Assembly (NCBI GenBank): GCA_019722365.1
Contig: JADFUC010000929.1
Span: 55,214 to 119,213 of the forward strand
Direction: 5' to 3'
DNA length: 64,000 nt
Source of the DNA: Lithospermum erythrorhizon
Taxonomy: Eukaryota; Streptophyta; Magnoliopsida; Boraginales; Boraginaceae
This document shows positions 25,451 through 36,514 of the stretch, piece after piece; position 1 is the stretch's first letter, and each line of letters begins with the position of its first letter. The notes under the pieces were generated by a model. The model had not been told where the DNA came from. It saw nothing but the letters and a program-made list of their open reading frames with translations, and made no database searches. Both the position numbers and the translations under genes were made by a program.

Positions 25451-26823
25451 ATACGTAAAATATGTTGGGAGTTCAGCCATCATCCTTTACCTCAAACCAG
25501 CCTTCAATGCCGTAGTCACATAATCATATTAGGGCTCACACACATAATCGTACAACCATTACATGTATATTATTCTCACATAATCATATCACAAGGACAT
25601 ATACACCATTCACACATAATTATCTTACAAAGACCCTCGAGACACCCTTTTACACATAATTATAATACAAGGATTGTGTACACCATTTAAAAGTTAAGTA
25701 CATAAGGTAATACACGCGAGATAAGTACTCACCTCTGCTAGCTACCACAAAGACCTTCGCGAAAGACAATCAAGGTAACTCCGCTCTTTCCACTTATCAA
25801 CGCCTTTACAAAATACCCGTAAAGTATGATCAAAACCTATTACTATACCGGCTGCTCTGTGAGGATACATAACCAATTCTTGGGGGGAAATTATTTCTAA
25901 ATGGTCTAACTTAACGGATAAACTATCGAATTATAATCCCATCGGACACAACCCAATCGATCCCCGCTAAATTCCATCTTATCACTTTCTCATTACAAAT
26001 CAACTTATAAGTCATTCTAATTAATCAGCCGGTCCATAATTAACAATCTATGTCTCGAAATATCCGTTATAACTCAATTTGAAATTTTCACTTTTTCGAC
26101 ATAACACCCTTTAATAAATTTTAAATCAGCTAATTTAACATCATAACAACTATAATAAGGTCCCAATGTAACTCTCCTACACATTTAAAGTTTTATAAAA
26201 ATATCCACATAAAAGTCAACTCGAAACCCCTAAAAAGTCAACTCGACCATAACGACTCAGACGATCTCTAAATCACGACCATCACATATATACGCCATGT
26301 AACCCATAACCAACCATGATTTATCATAAAACTCAATTATGTAAAAGTCAACCTAAAAAGTCAACTATCTCAAACCCAAGAAATATCTCGAAAAGATCTG
26401 AAATTTCTTACCTTAACTCGAAGAGAACGACGGGGAGAACATATTCCTACAAACGATTCGAAGCCTGAGCGACAATCGAAGAGAGAAACGGAAGAAAAAT
26501 GTTCAAGGGGGAAATGAGGGAGTATTTCGCCAAGATGGAACAAGATGAAGATGGTGAAGTGTTTGATGACGCTGAGGATAAGCTTTGTGCGATATTTTTA
26601 AAAAATCGAGTCCCGCTCGCTCGCTAATTCTCCGCTTATCGCATTCTAAATCTCCACGAACCCGATTTCAAAGATAAAATTCTTCCATGGCCAACACTAC
26701 TAAACTATAAATGAAATTGCCTGCAAGTTTTACGAATAATATTATCATCGAAAAAATTTATACTATTCCTCGTCCCACCGCCGACCGAATTTTTTTTTTT
26801 TTTTTTTTCAGAACGGTTATTAA

Positions 26824-27300
26824 TGCATTAGATGCTACTTACTAAACATTTATATGTCAAAGTTTTAGACATCAAAACTTTTTATCTAATAAGATTAATA
26901 TAGGGTCAAAACAACACATTCGATTCATGTATAAAGCAGCTCCTAGGAAAATCAAGGCAATGATCAATCTTGAAAGACACATTTAAGTTTTCTTGGAAGC
27001 TAGAGGGCATTTTATTAACAAGTTAAAAGATGTGGCTCTAAAGTTTCTCATGGCATACTATCGCATGTGGTCGATGAAGGCGCATACAATAACTATTTAG
27101 AGGTGCAAATCACGATCAAGGCTCGAGAAGTTGAATCATGAAATCAAAGAAATAAAATGTAATAAACGGTTGTAATGTATATATGTAATAGTTCCGATTC
27201 TTCATAATAAATAAATAAATGTAATCGACCTCCCACATAAATTTGACGACGTAAGATATATCACACAATTCATCAAATTCTTACAAGGCAACACATGTAA
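26824..27300. other. Flank of LARD element, possible captured coding scrap
   Basis: AT-rich. On the plus strand at about 26997-27095 one frame reads EARGHFINKLKDV followed by ALKFLMAYYRMWSMKAH without a stop. I do not recognise it. It may be a gene fragment or chance. Confidence 0.25.
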
Positions 27301-27349
27301 TATCTTAGTAGTATATTCCTAATGTATGATGTTTAATGCGTTTTCTTCC

Positions 27350-27860
27350 CTTTTTCAGGAAGACCGCTTTTGTCTCATCAACTATCTAATTACAAAGCAT
27401 TACACTCATATAATAATTATTTGGTATGGTTAGATAAAAAGTCACTATTACTTTTAAAATAAATATAATATGAGTTTATACTTTGATTTTATGTATTTTA
27501 TTAGACACTTGTATATATATAACTATATAATACTATATAAGATAAATATAACATATATAATTCAAATGTAAAAACTTCTCAAAGTGAAGATATGGAGAAG
27601 AGGTTTCTTTTATTTTTTGTAAAAACACTTTTGCTCTCCATCAACTAATCTAATTACAAGGCATTAATATACAAATAGTACTTATTATGAAATAAATAAA
27701 TATTATAATATTAGGCACTTACATAATAACAAACTTTTCAAAGTGTGGATATGACGAAGATATTTCTTTCATTTTTTATATAAACACTTTTGCCCTCCAC
27801 CAACTAATCTAATTACAAAGTATCAATATACAAAATAGTACTTATTATGAAATAAAAATA
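27350..27860. repeat. Three diverged copies of an AT-rich repeat
   Basis: The block TTTTGCCCTCCACCAACTAA followed by TCTAATTACAAAG occurs near 27367, 27630 and 27788 with changes. It is each time preceded by a TTTCTTT...TTTTT stretch and followed by an ATACAAATAGTACTTATTATG-like tail in the last two. Probably internal repetition of a non-autonomous element. Confidence 0.6.
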
Positions 27861-28834
27861 ATATTACAATATATTAAATAGTTTCAATACTTTCATTGTT
27901 AGATGAAAAGTCAATACTACTTTTTAAATAAATATCATATTCTAACATCTTTATCAAGTTTTTGGTACTATGAAATATTATTAAAGTAATATAATAAATT
28001 ATAAATCTCTTGGATAATAAATAGATATTGTAATGTTAAGCAGTTACATCCAATAACAAACTTGAATAAGAACTATTTTTAGATTTTATATTTTATAACA
28101 CATTATATAGTAAGATTTGTTTTACTTTACCAAAAAGATGCATGATGTTTCTAATTTGTTGTTTTGATTCACTATCCAAATTATTTAGACTTTAAAAATG
28201 GAACTTTTAATTTTTTTTTTTTTTTATGGAGAAGCTCTACAAGATAAGCCTTCTAAAGATATTTCACAATCCAAAAACTATCCTTTCAAATTATAAATAA
28301 TTTTTAAAAATTGTAATAGAATAAAGACATGACACTTTGATTCAACTTCAATTACTTTTCGAGGTATCGTTAACCTATAATAATAATATTTGAATTAGAA
28401 ATATATATTGAATTTTGAAAATATTCAATTGAATATAATTATATAACTTACAAATTTTCATTATTTCTTCACTAAGACATGTTTAATTAGTAGGGTGATA
28501 CTTATAAATTAAATAATAAATTTAAAGAAGATGAAAAGTAATTATTAATAACTTGTGAATGTAGTATACATATAACTTCTAAATATTTTGCTTCAAGATT
28601 ATATAATTTATAGTTAAAGTATAAAAAGGTTATAAATCTTGAATAAAGATATCAAATACCTGAAAGATGCAATATGTAAAAAGATAATACAATCAATAAG
28701 TAATAACCTTTTAGATAATCATTACTAATAGTGAAAAAATCAATTTAAAATTTCATATTAATTTTAACAAAAAAGATTTATAAGTTCTTAAAAAAAATAC
28801 ATGTAAACTTAATAACATATTAAGAGCAATAACT

Positions 28835-28866
28835 ATCACGTACAACGCACGTAACAAATTACTAGT
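28835..28866 (+). mobile_element. Helitron-type 3' terminus (candidate)
   Basis: ACGTACAACGCACGT, a short palindrome-armed stretch, lies about 9 bases before ACTAG followed by T. Plant Helitrons end in a small GC-rich hairpin, often with CAACGCACG, and then CTAG with insertion before T. The AT-rich repeats to the left could be its body. I did not find the matching 5' TC end or Rep/helicase sequence. Confidence 0.5.
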
Positions 28867-29151
28867 ATTATCAAATATGTTAAATCACATGAAAATAAAT
28901 AAAATAAAAGAGAACAACATTATTCAAAAGAATCATTATTCTTTATAGTTAATTCTATTTGCTACATAAAAGGTGTGTACCTTTGTTTAACTATTTTATT
29001 TTAATTTATTCAATTAATTAACTTAATTTGAGAAAACTTTACAAAGATTTTGAAGGTTTAATTGGAAAATTTATAAAGATTGTAGAAGCTTGTGCTGATT
29101 AACTTAACAGCTCGGGTACTACCGTCACCCGACTCGTTAACTACGACTCGT
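28867..29151. other. AT-rich target DNA left of solo LTR
   Basis: Nothing coding. Ends with GACTCG-rich sequence at 29130-29151. Confidence 0.4.
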
Positions 29152-29949
29152 TGTAACGGCCGCCCGGTCGTATGCTTACGAGGTTAGAATCGTCCAAATC
29201 GCGGACACGAGTCACCCGTCGATGGATGACCCAGTTCAAAAGACACGTCACGAAACAACCCAATAAAAAAATATACAGCGGACAAGAACAATTTTTAAAA
29301 AGAAAAAGAATCCGTCGTGGTGTTTCCCCAACCACTTGATAACGACCCGATATACAACGATCTCCATTGTACAAAATATCAACATACGATAGCGAGAAGT
29401 TTCCAAAATGCCAATAATATAAACAACCGATTTCTGATCGAAAACAACTTATTTGTGAGGATCAGCGCCGCCGCCCATTTCACACAGGCTGCAGGCACGA
29501 TCACTCGAAACAGGCAGAAAGCGATACAACGCCCACAGCTTCGGCCTAGCGATGATTACGCCCGTATGAATAGGGTGTAAGCTGCGAAGCTTAGTGAATA
29601 TATACCTCAAGAGTGAAATTAACCCCCAATCACGCACAGTGTAATAAAGTAGTTAATCCCGCATAAAATAGATAAGTAGTACATGATATGTTTCAACTTA
29701 AGATCGTGTTATGAAGTTATTAGCAATTTCACTATCCAGTTCATATGTTCATAGAATTTGTCGCTATAAATAAACATTCCAAATAAATCCATGACTAACA
29801 TTCGTACATTTAAAGAAAGGCTATGATACTGACAAACTACCGACTACTGCTCTGTCCCGGCCGGCCAATGCGGCATCGCGACTAACAACTAATCGACCCG
29901 AGTCCACTGACTCACGGCCAACAACTATAATACTACTTTCGATCCATTA

Positions 29950-30065
29950 AACGCTCGATCAACTCGTGACTCATCAACTCGTATTTCGATCAACTCGATC
30001 AACTCGACAACTTTTATCAACTCGTGACTCATTCATTTCGACAACTTTATCAACTCGATATAAAT
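29950..30065. repeat. CAACTCG-rich short repeats in family-B LTR
   Basis: Tandem variants of GATCAACTCG / CATCAACTCGT. The equivalent region of the solo LTR at 50500-50640 has a longer version built on ATATCGACTCAACA, so this part of the LTR expands and contracts. Confidence 0.7.
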
Positions 30066-30320
30066 CCGGGTTTGCAACTAATGCGCATATAATCAATCTC
30101 GACTGCGGGCGGAACTTATGCCCGTCGGCCTTCATTTTATCCGCAAGATAAATGCTTGAGAGTGCGAAAGCGAAATACACCCCTTTATGCAGTATAAGGT
30201 AAATACGAATATACAACTCGGCTTATACATCGTAAACTCATATACAACTTATCCCCAATGCGACTGACATCACCTCAAGCTTACCTATACATTCGCTGAT
30301 GTAAAGCCGGAACGACTTCG

Positions 30321-32140
30321 TTAATTAATAAATTAAAATGTGATATTATTAAATTGATTCTGCGTAAAATTTGGGACCCACTTTTATATTTTATATGCGA
30401 TAAATGTTAATATTTTGGGAGTTAGTTGTCGAATAAGAGATTAAAAGCGAGAGGTATCGATCGAATTAAAAGCGTCGGGTTTTAATGGATTTAAACTATT
30501 AGACTGACCCGTTTCGTTTATTTAGTCTTGAGTAGTAGTTGAATTTTAAGGATTGGAGGTTGTTAGTAATAGAACTAATTAATTTGGGAAAGCTAATAAT
30601 TCGGATAGTTTGGAGTTGTTTAAGGTGTTAGTATTTGGGTTAGTGTGAGGGCCGAAAGTTTAAGATTTAGGATTTAGTTGGAACTTTGTCGTTTAGTTTA
30701 TCGTTAAAGTTTAACTAATAATATTTCACTTAAAGGGACTAATGGGTACTAAAAATTACTAAAAGATAATTTATAACAAAATTTGTAGTAATTGTATTTT
30801 CGGTGTTCTGTTTAGACTCGGAACGCGGGAAAAGCTTGCGGATCGATTGACTGCACGGGCGCTAGTGGTTCTAGCCAAAGGTGGGGATTTATCACTCGTT
30901 TGATTACCTTATTTATGTTTGAGTGAAGTATATGGTAAATTGGTTGTATTGTATGTCAGGTGTTATGAAGGAAACATACGTGTGTATAGTTGTGAGTGTG
31001 AAATGTTGAGTTGTATGGTGGTTAATGGTGGATACATTATAGTGGTAGGTTCTATATGAAATTGTTGTATTGAGTATATTGTAGATTATCTTGAGAGATT
31101 ATTGTGTGGTTGTTGCCTGGTTGTTCTATCTTAGATTTGTTGTAGTTGTGGTGATAATTGTTTGAGTTGTGTATGTTGGTGTGATGTTGTATGTTTGATG
31201 TGTATGTTTGAATTGTGAAATGTTTGAGTTGAGTATGTTTAGGATGATGTGGGGTGTTCGAAGGGTGAGCCTGCCGGGAAAAGGATATGATGATGTTGGG
31301 TGTTCGAAGGGTGAGCCTGCCGGGAAAAGGATATGATGTTGTTGGGTGTTCGAAGGGTGAGCCTGCCGGGAAAAGGATGGAATATTATATGTGATATTGT
31401 TATGGTTTCATTTCGTAAGTTTTATGTTATTATTATTTGTGGTTTCATTTCGTAAGTTTAGTTTGTAGATTTGTTGTGGTATAAGCGTTGTGTTGAAATT
31501 TATCTTTGTTTGGTTGTTTGACTATGGGATATGAGATCTTTGGGTATAACGTGTGGGTTAACGACAAGTTGAGTCCTCACAAAATGGTTGTATGTTGATG
31601 TCATTCAACGTATGATGTTGTGGATAATTGATTTATTCTTTTATTGTACATATATATACTTATTAAACTCACGTCTACATATCTTTCTTTGTGTACCTCG
31701 TTGAATGTGGGTAAGTTCTGTCAAATTGATTAGTTTAAAATTGTCAGAAATTTACCATACATGCGGATCAGCGGGTGCCATTTGAGAAGCGGCAAAGTTC
31801 GTGAGTGTCCGTTGACTTTACTTAGGTGAGAGACGGGTGGCTAGGATCCTCGGCAGTCATCTTTTTCTATTATTTTTGATGTACTCAGTTTTTTCATATT
31901 TTGTTTTGGGTGTTGAAAAATTGTAAACTATTTTGTGGAGTATTTTGGGACTTGGTATGTGATGGAGTTTTACACTTTGGTTTTGGATTAGGTGATGCCA
32001 CGATGGTTAAACTCTATAGTAAAACATTTTGAATTTTTGAAACTATTTCACTTTTATCCAGCTATCAGGTTTTATTGGTTATCAAACAGGTGATTTTTGT
32101 GTCAACCGTACCGTATGGTATTTCGGGTATCTGGTTGATA
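30321..32140 (+). mobile_element. 1.8-kb insertion inside family-B LTR (LTR-like, probable solo)
   Basis: Inserted between ACGACTTCG (30312-30320) and ACGACTCG (32141-32148), which resemble a target duplication; the uninterrupted LTR reads ATGACGACTCGG here. No coding domain. It starts TTAATTAATAAATTAAAATG and has an AT-rich head, a 46-bp triple repeat and a GT-rich tail. It resembles a gypsy LTR, but classic TG/CA ends are not clear. Two blocks match the interior of the LARD-like element. Confidence 0.5.
31252..31378 (+). repeat. 46-bp tandem repeat, three copies
   Basis: GGGTGTTCGAAGGGTGAGCC starts at 31252, 31298 and 31344, each continuing TGCCGGGAAAAGGAT. The copies are almost identical. 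A single copy exists on the opposite strand at 21548-21592. Confidence 0.92.
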
Positions 32141-33388
32141 ACGACTCGACTGACTCGGCGGAGTAGATACAGCGTGAAACCACAGACCTGACAGCAACTC
32201 GACCAGCAATTCATATTGACATACAATTAATACAAAATCATCTGTCACATAAATCATAATCGACTAGTTAATCGACACCGTGAGATAAATACTCGCTTTG
32301 GCTAGCAAATAATAATGAGCAAGCGCAATTAATTAATTGCCGTTTCCCGCGCTCCTTTGTCTGAAACACCCGAAAATACTATTACTACTTACTACAATAA
32401 TAACTCCGATTCCCAATTCAATTAACTAACTTACAATGATTTTAGTTAAATTATTAAATTTAGTTAATGAGTCACTAATAGTATTTAAATGTGATTAAAG
32501 CGACAATTTCAACCATAAGAACTCTCGGCAAATAAACTCATGGCATCGCTTCAGCGCTTTAAACAAAGCTTGTATTGATCAAAATCGACTTTCCCAAACT
32601 AATATTTCCGTATTAACCACTAATTCGAAAACCACAAATACTACTCACTTTACCCAAACTAAAATCAACATAATCTCTACCCCGACCACCACAAAGTCCT
32701 GACTACGTACTCCAAAACATGCAAAATTAAAGTCCATTAACATAATTTACAAGCTAAAAGTGATTAGGAAGAGTATTTTAAAAGTCAAATAACTTATTCA
32801 ACACATTTCAACCACAAAAATGGGATTCTAATCAACTTAACCACAATATTGACTTAGAATGATACGTCTACTACTTGAATTCTAAGAATACCAAAACTCG
32901 AGTCTAAAAAGTCAACAAAGTCAAAAGAAACATCTGATAGTCCAGAAATTTATGGCAGAAATAGTTAGATTTGAAGATAAAAATCATATTTTGATAATCA
33001 AGAGATGAGGAACAAGATTATGGAGTGAATTGCAACAAGATTCCACCAAGAAAATGAAAAAAAATCAAGATAGGGGGAAGGTAGGGGGGTTTCGGCCCTA
33101 TGGAGGAAGAAGAGGGTGTTTGGTGATTTGTGGATGATGATGAATAATGATGTGAGAGTTGGTGAAAGATATTTCTAGAGTTGTGTTTGAGTCTCGTTTA
33201 GTTTCTTGATTTAATTTCTCTTCTCGGTTTAGCAACCTGGCTGAATCTGATCCCCAATTCTGCCCTCGAATAATATTATCATTCAAGCGGCATTCTTCTT
33301 GCTCCGTAGCAATTATAGTCTAACATGGCACCGATCGACAACAAGGGCATATTAAAATAATGCCTTGGCATGCGGGCGGGTTATTGCA

Positions 33389-33769
33389 GCTCATTATCTT
33401 ATCGAGTCGAGTCGAATGCAAGTTGGGGTACCGTTCTTTTACCGACTTGTTATCTATCCGACTCGATATCTTAATGAGTCGAGTGAGATGCTCGATACCG
33501 GCTCGGCTGCGTTTCAACACTAGGGGTAGGGTATTGGTCTTCATTTTAATCAGGAGTGTCTTTATTTAAGCGAATGATTTAAAATAGTCTTTGAAATTAC
33601 CCATCCTAAAGCGACTTCATAACAAAAATCCGAACCCTCGATCTCCATCGCACTATCGATCCAATTAAAGTCCCGAGTCCATAAAAGTCCTTGTTTGAAT
33701 TGCAAAAATTCAATATAACCCTAGTTTATGTTGAGAATTGCAATCGGTGAAAACTGAAAATCAATCGTG
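33389..33769 (+). promoter_or_regulatory. Upstream region of NRPB12
   Basis: 381 bp between the solo LTR and the start codon. It begins with several GAGTCGAG-type repeats (33401-33515) and then plain AT-rich sequence. A TATA box is not obvious. The last roughly 50 bases are A-rich and presumably 5' UTR. Confidence 0.4.
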
Positions 33770-35761
33770 ATGGATGCCCAACCTGAACCAGTCACCTACA
33801 TCTGTGGAGGTAATTAATTTCACAGGTGTTCGATTTTAACTTAGGCGCAGCCGGAAGAACGCAGTATTTATGCTTTGAAGACAAAATGTGTTCCAAACAT
33901 GTGACACTATTTTATTGCTAATTCGTTGTTTTCTACTTTGCCTTTGTTTTTTCGTTTTTCCCTCTATTTCAAAAATATTGTACTCTACTATTTTTATGTA
34001 TGTTTATATTTGCTCAAAATATTATTAAAATGGCGCTATTTTTTATTATTAATATGATAAGCTTGATTCGAATTTGAGTTTTGTGCTTCAATAATTTCAA
34101 TTTAACAGAGGATTTTTTCGGTATAAAGATATTAACTTTGTTAGCAATAAGTGGAGATTGTGGACAAGAGAACACTTTGAAGTCACAGGACGTGATTCAG
34201 TGCCGCGAATGTGGTTATCGTATTCTTTACAAGAAACGCACTCGTAGAAGTATGTTACATATCTCTTTCTGTTCTTTATTACTACCCGCGTCCCAAAAAG
34301 ATTGTCTATTTTGACTTTTGATGGTTGACTCTTTGAATTTTGAACTTGAATAGTTTTATGTATGGTGTATGGTATTTGGTGATAGCTATATCCAAAGATA
34401 GTATTTTTAGCATACTTCCAAACCTCAACCCTTTTTTCTAGATTCATCAATATTGAATCGATCGAACACACTTCTAATACCTGTTCCAATTAATATGAAA
34501 TTTTGATTCAAAACAAAGTTATGTTTGTTAGTTGAGGGCATACAGTTAGTTAATTCTGATCACTGAAAATCGAACTTGGCAATGTTGTCCTGGTCGAGGT
34601 AGCATTAATTATTGGAGGTTTTATATAAAATTTGAAGTAAAAATATTGATTATTTTTCGGTAGTTCAGCTGTTTCAAAAAGGTATTGTTCTTAGAGTTCC
34701 TTATAACATCATAACTTATTAGCGAGTCATTTTGAGATTAGCAAACAAACTAATAATTGGGTACTTTTCGTTTTGATTTTGCAATTCAAGAACTTAATAA
34801 AGGTATCTGGATGATTAGCCTTTGAATTTTGTCAATTTCAATGAACTTGGGAATGAGTCCTGATTACTATATATAGATTGTTGTTACTATAAGTAAATGT
34901 CTGTGAATAATACTCTTTAGGAGTCTCTTTTAAATACTTATATTCGAAAAGGTTTGTTTTTTACATTGATGGAGTGTCGAACATGTGCTCTGACATTTTG
35001 GTGTGTGCATAGTAGATAAATGCATTTTTTTTGCTAATGATTACAACTTTGAAGCTTCCTCGACTCTTTTGTGAAAAATATTTCCAAGAATAATGACATA
35101 TATCCTTCTTTGTAACGTTTGTATTACCAATGCCACCTTTTGTTTGCCTATATATGTTTCCAACACTCTTAGCTACCTTTAAACATTGACACTCAACTGA
35201 TTCCTTAATTTTTTTTTTTAAATTAAGGTAGTTCCTTTAAACAAAAAGTTGATAAGTAATTGTATTTTGTATATACTTTCTCCTTTTGTTGAAGTAAGTA
35301 TGCGGCTGTACTACCTACCTTTAAGCCTCTGTAATTTTGAGTTTTTTCCATGTTTACTCCATTCCTTCATCAATGTGCTTGTGTAGCTAGTTAGGCTATA
35401 GCTATTTACTCGACCTCCTTTTATCAAACATCTTTGTTATGACTTGAGATTATTCCCTTCTTGTGATCCTGTTTCTTCCCAAGCTATGGTAATCTTGTCA
35501 ATTTCTCTTTAGTGCAAAACTATTTGCTGCTTATTACAGAGGTTAAAAAGGAAACCTACTTCGTGGTTAATTTTATTTACACAACTTATTTATCATATTT
35601 CATAACAATTACTTCCTTACTCATATTAAGTGAATCATACCTAATGTTCTTTGATTCAAAACTTAAATCCTTCCGCGTTGTATTCTCTTTCAATTCCACA
35701 TATTAAGTTATTCACGAGTCTCAACTTGGTCTATGCAATTGTTCAGTATGAAGCTCGTTGA
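33770..35761 (+). CDS. NRPB12: RNA polymerase shared subunit 12 (RPABC4-like), three exons
   Basis: The encoded protein is the smallest subunit common to plant RNA polymerases. It sits near the Rpb3/Rpb11-type assembly platform and binds one zinc ion. Exon 1 is 33770-33809 ([13 protein letters not shown]), exon 2 is 34157-34249 (starting [10 protein letters not shown], then [19 protein letters not shown]), exon 3 is 35739-35761 (IVQYEAR and stop TGA). This gives 51 residues, exactly the family length. Zinc ligands C12, C15, C29 and C32 are all present. Donors GTAATT and GTATGT and the first acceptor (GGAG) are normal. The second intron, by reading frame, should end before TT at 35739, but the bases there are CAA, not CAG, so a base error or altered splice site must be assumed. 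Residue 24 is Gln where relatives as I recall them have Gly. It is the only clean host gene in the window. Confidence 0.93.
33810..34156 (+). other. NRPB12 intron 1
   Basis: 347 bp, GT...AG, T-rich. It interrupts the aspartate codon of the CGDCG zinc motif (phase 1). No other feature is seen inside. Confidence 0.85.
34250..35738 (+). other. NRPB12 intron 2
   Basis: 1489 bp, begins GTATGT. AT-rich, with a Stowaway-like remnant near its 5' end. The acceptor position is deduced from the protein; the two bases before exon 3 are AA instead of AG. Confidence 0.75.
34284..34330 (+). mobile_element. Stowaway-like MITE remnant in intron 2
   Basis: CTACCCGCGTCCCAAAAAGA followed by TTGTCTATTTTGACTTTTG is a changed copy of the Stowaway terminus CTCCCTCCGTCCCA and its usual neighbour, next to TA. 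I do not see the opposite inverted end within the intron, so only one side seems to be left. The minus-strand open stretch 34097-34489 over it is not a gene. Confidence 0.55.
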
Positions 35762-35819
35762 AGACTACGATTGGATCTTCGAACTGCAACGATAGCGAGA
35801 ACTGATTTGAAATGTCAAG

Positions 35820-35825
35820 AATAAA
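35820..35825 (+). terminator. Polyadenylation signal of NRPB12
   Basis: AATAAA 59 bases after the stop codon, followed by a GT-rich region with TGTTGGTCTTG. Typical position for a plant near-upstream element. Confidence 0.6.
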
Positions 35826-35829
35826 TGTG

Positions 35830-36430
35830 TAATATTATTGTTGGGACATACCTTGTGTTGGTCTTGCCATGTTAATTTTGTGTTTGTGTCATTAATGTGA
35901 AGTGGACACATGACTAATATAAATGTTAGGTACACCACTTGGATGGTTAGACATCAACTACTTTAGTAGAGTAGAATTGTACCTGAGTAAAGCCCGAGCT
36001 AAGAAATTATGTGCTCTTTGTGGTCCCCAACCAAGTTGCGGGCTCGGCCTGGTCAGTGAGCTTTCACTAAGCTAGAAAACCACCATGAGGCTTGGCTTAT
36101 TAACACCTATTTGAGCCTCAAGGCTTGGCTCATTTGAGTTTAACTGAGCGAGTCGCTCCGTCTAGCTTAGTTCATTCATCTCCACTTTTGAGATTTGATC
36201 ACATTAGAGGTCACAGTTTAATATAGCCTTAATTCAGTTCTCTTAAGTTTTAAGGGGGTTGAAAAAGGACATAATTACAGCAAATGGAAGAAAAGATGCA
36301 TATATTTTGCATAAACAAGAAAAACCAAACGTGTTCTTATTATTTCTGCAATTCACATTACAATGTATTAAAATTCACCAAGCTTCACAAACGTGAAGAC
36401 CAAAGATTAAATAAAGAATATATATTGCTT
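35830..36430. other. Intergenic region downstream of NRPB12
   Basis: No gene seen. At 35990-36160 there are several GAGC(C/T)TGGCT-like inverted words, such as TGAGCC...GGCTTGGCTCA, maybe the remains of a small inverted-repeat element. Confidence 0.3.
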
Positions 36431-36514
36431 TGATTTCAAGAAAATTGTACCAAGAATGAAGTTTTTAGTATCCAATTATTATTATTATTACCTTTTAAAA
36501 AATCAAAAATGAAA

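Larger units (their letters stand above)
17341..26823 (-). mobile_element. Long-LTR non-autonomous gypsy-like element (LARD-like)
   Basis: Two direct LTR copies of about 3.7 kb (17341-21061 and about 23034-26823) flank only about 2 kb. The PBS is at 23018-23030 and the PPT at 21062-21074, both in minus orientation, so it is a real LTR element rather than a tandem duplication. No gag or pol motif is present in the interior. LTR ends and subrepeats are shared with family A, which suggests an autonomous relative could supply enzymes. Length and lack of coding fit the class of large retrotransposon derivatives. I could not define a clear target duplication. Confidence 0.82.
23034..26823 (-). repeat. 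5' LTR of LARD-like element
   Basis: Second copy of the 3.7 kb LTR. It ends at GAACGGTTATTA near 26823 (minus-strand LTR start). It has the same internal order as 17341-21061 with modest divergence. Confidence 0.85.
29152..33388 (-). mobile_element. Solo gypsy LTR, family B, with internal insertion
   Basis: Starts TGTAACGGCCG at 29152 and ends CGGGTTATTGCA at 33388, the inverted ends of the family on the plus strand. It matches the family-B solo LTR at 49752-51966 on both sides of an 1820-bp insertion (30321-32140). Without the insertion it is about 2.4 kb. Flanks CTCGT (29147-29151) and CTCAT (33390-33394) are a plausible imperfect target duplication. No coding interior or second LTR is present, so it is a solo LTR from unequal recombination. 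Its right end is only 381 bp upstream of the NRPB12 start codon. Confidence 0.75.

Noticed and set aside
25182..25690. Repetitive open stretches on both strands (MWP/LCG and HINTT words)
   Set aside because: Translation of the 28-bp LTR tandem array.
17341..26823. Simple tandem duplication of a 3.7-kb segment
   Set aside because: PBS and PPT stand exactly at the inner ends of the two copies, which fits LTRs.
34097..34489. Minus-strand open stretch of 130 codons
   Set aside because: Opposes NRPB12 exon 2 and a Stowaway-like remnant; no known domain.
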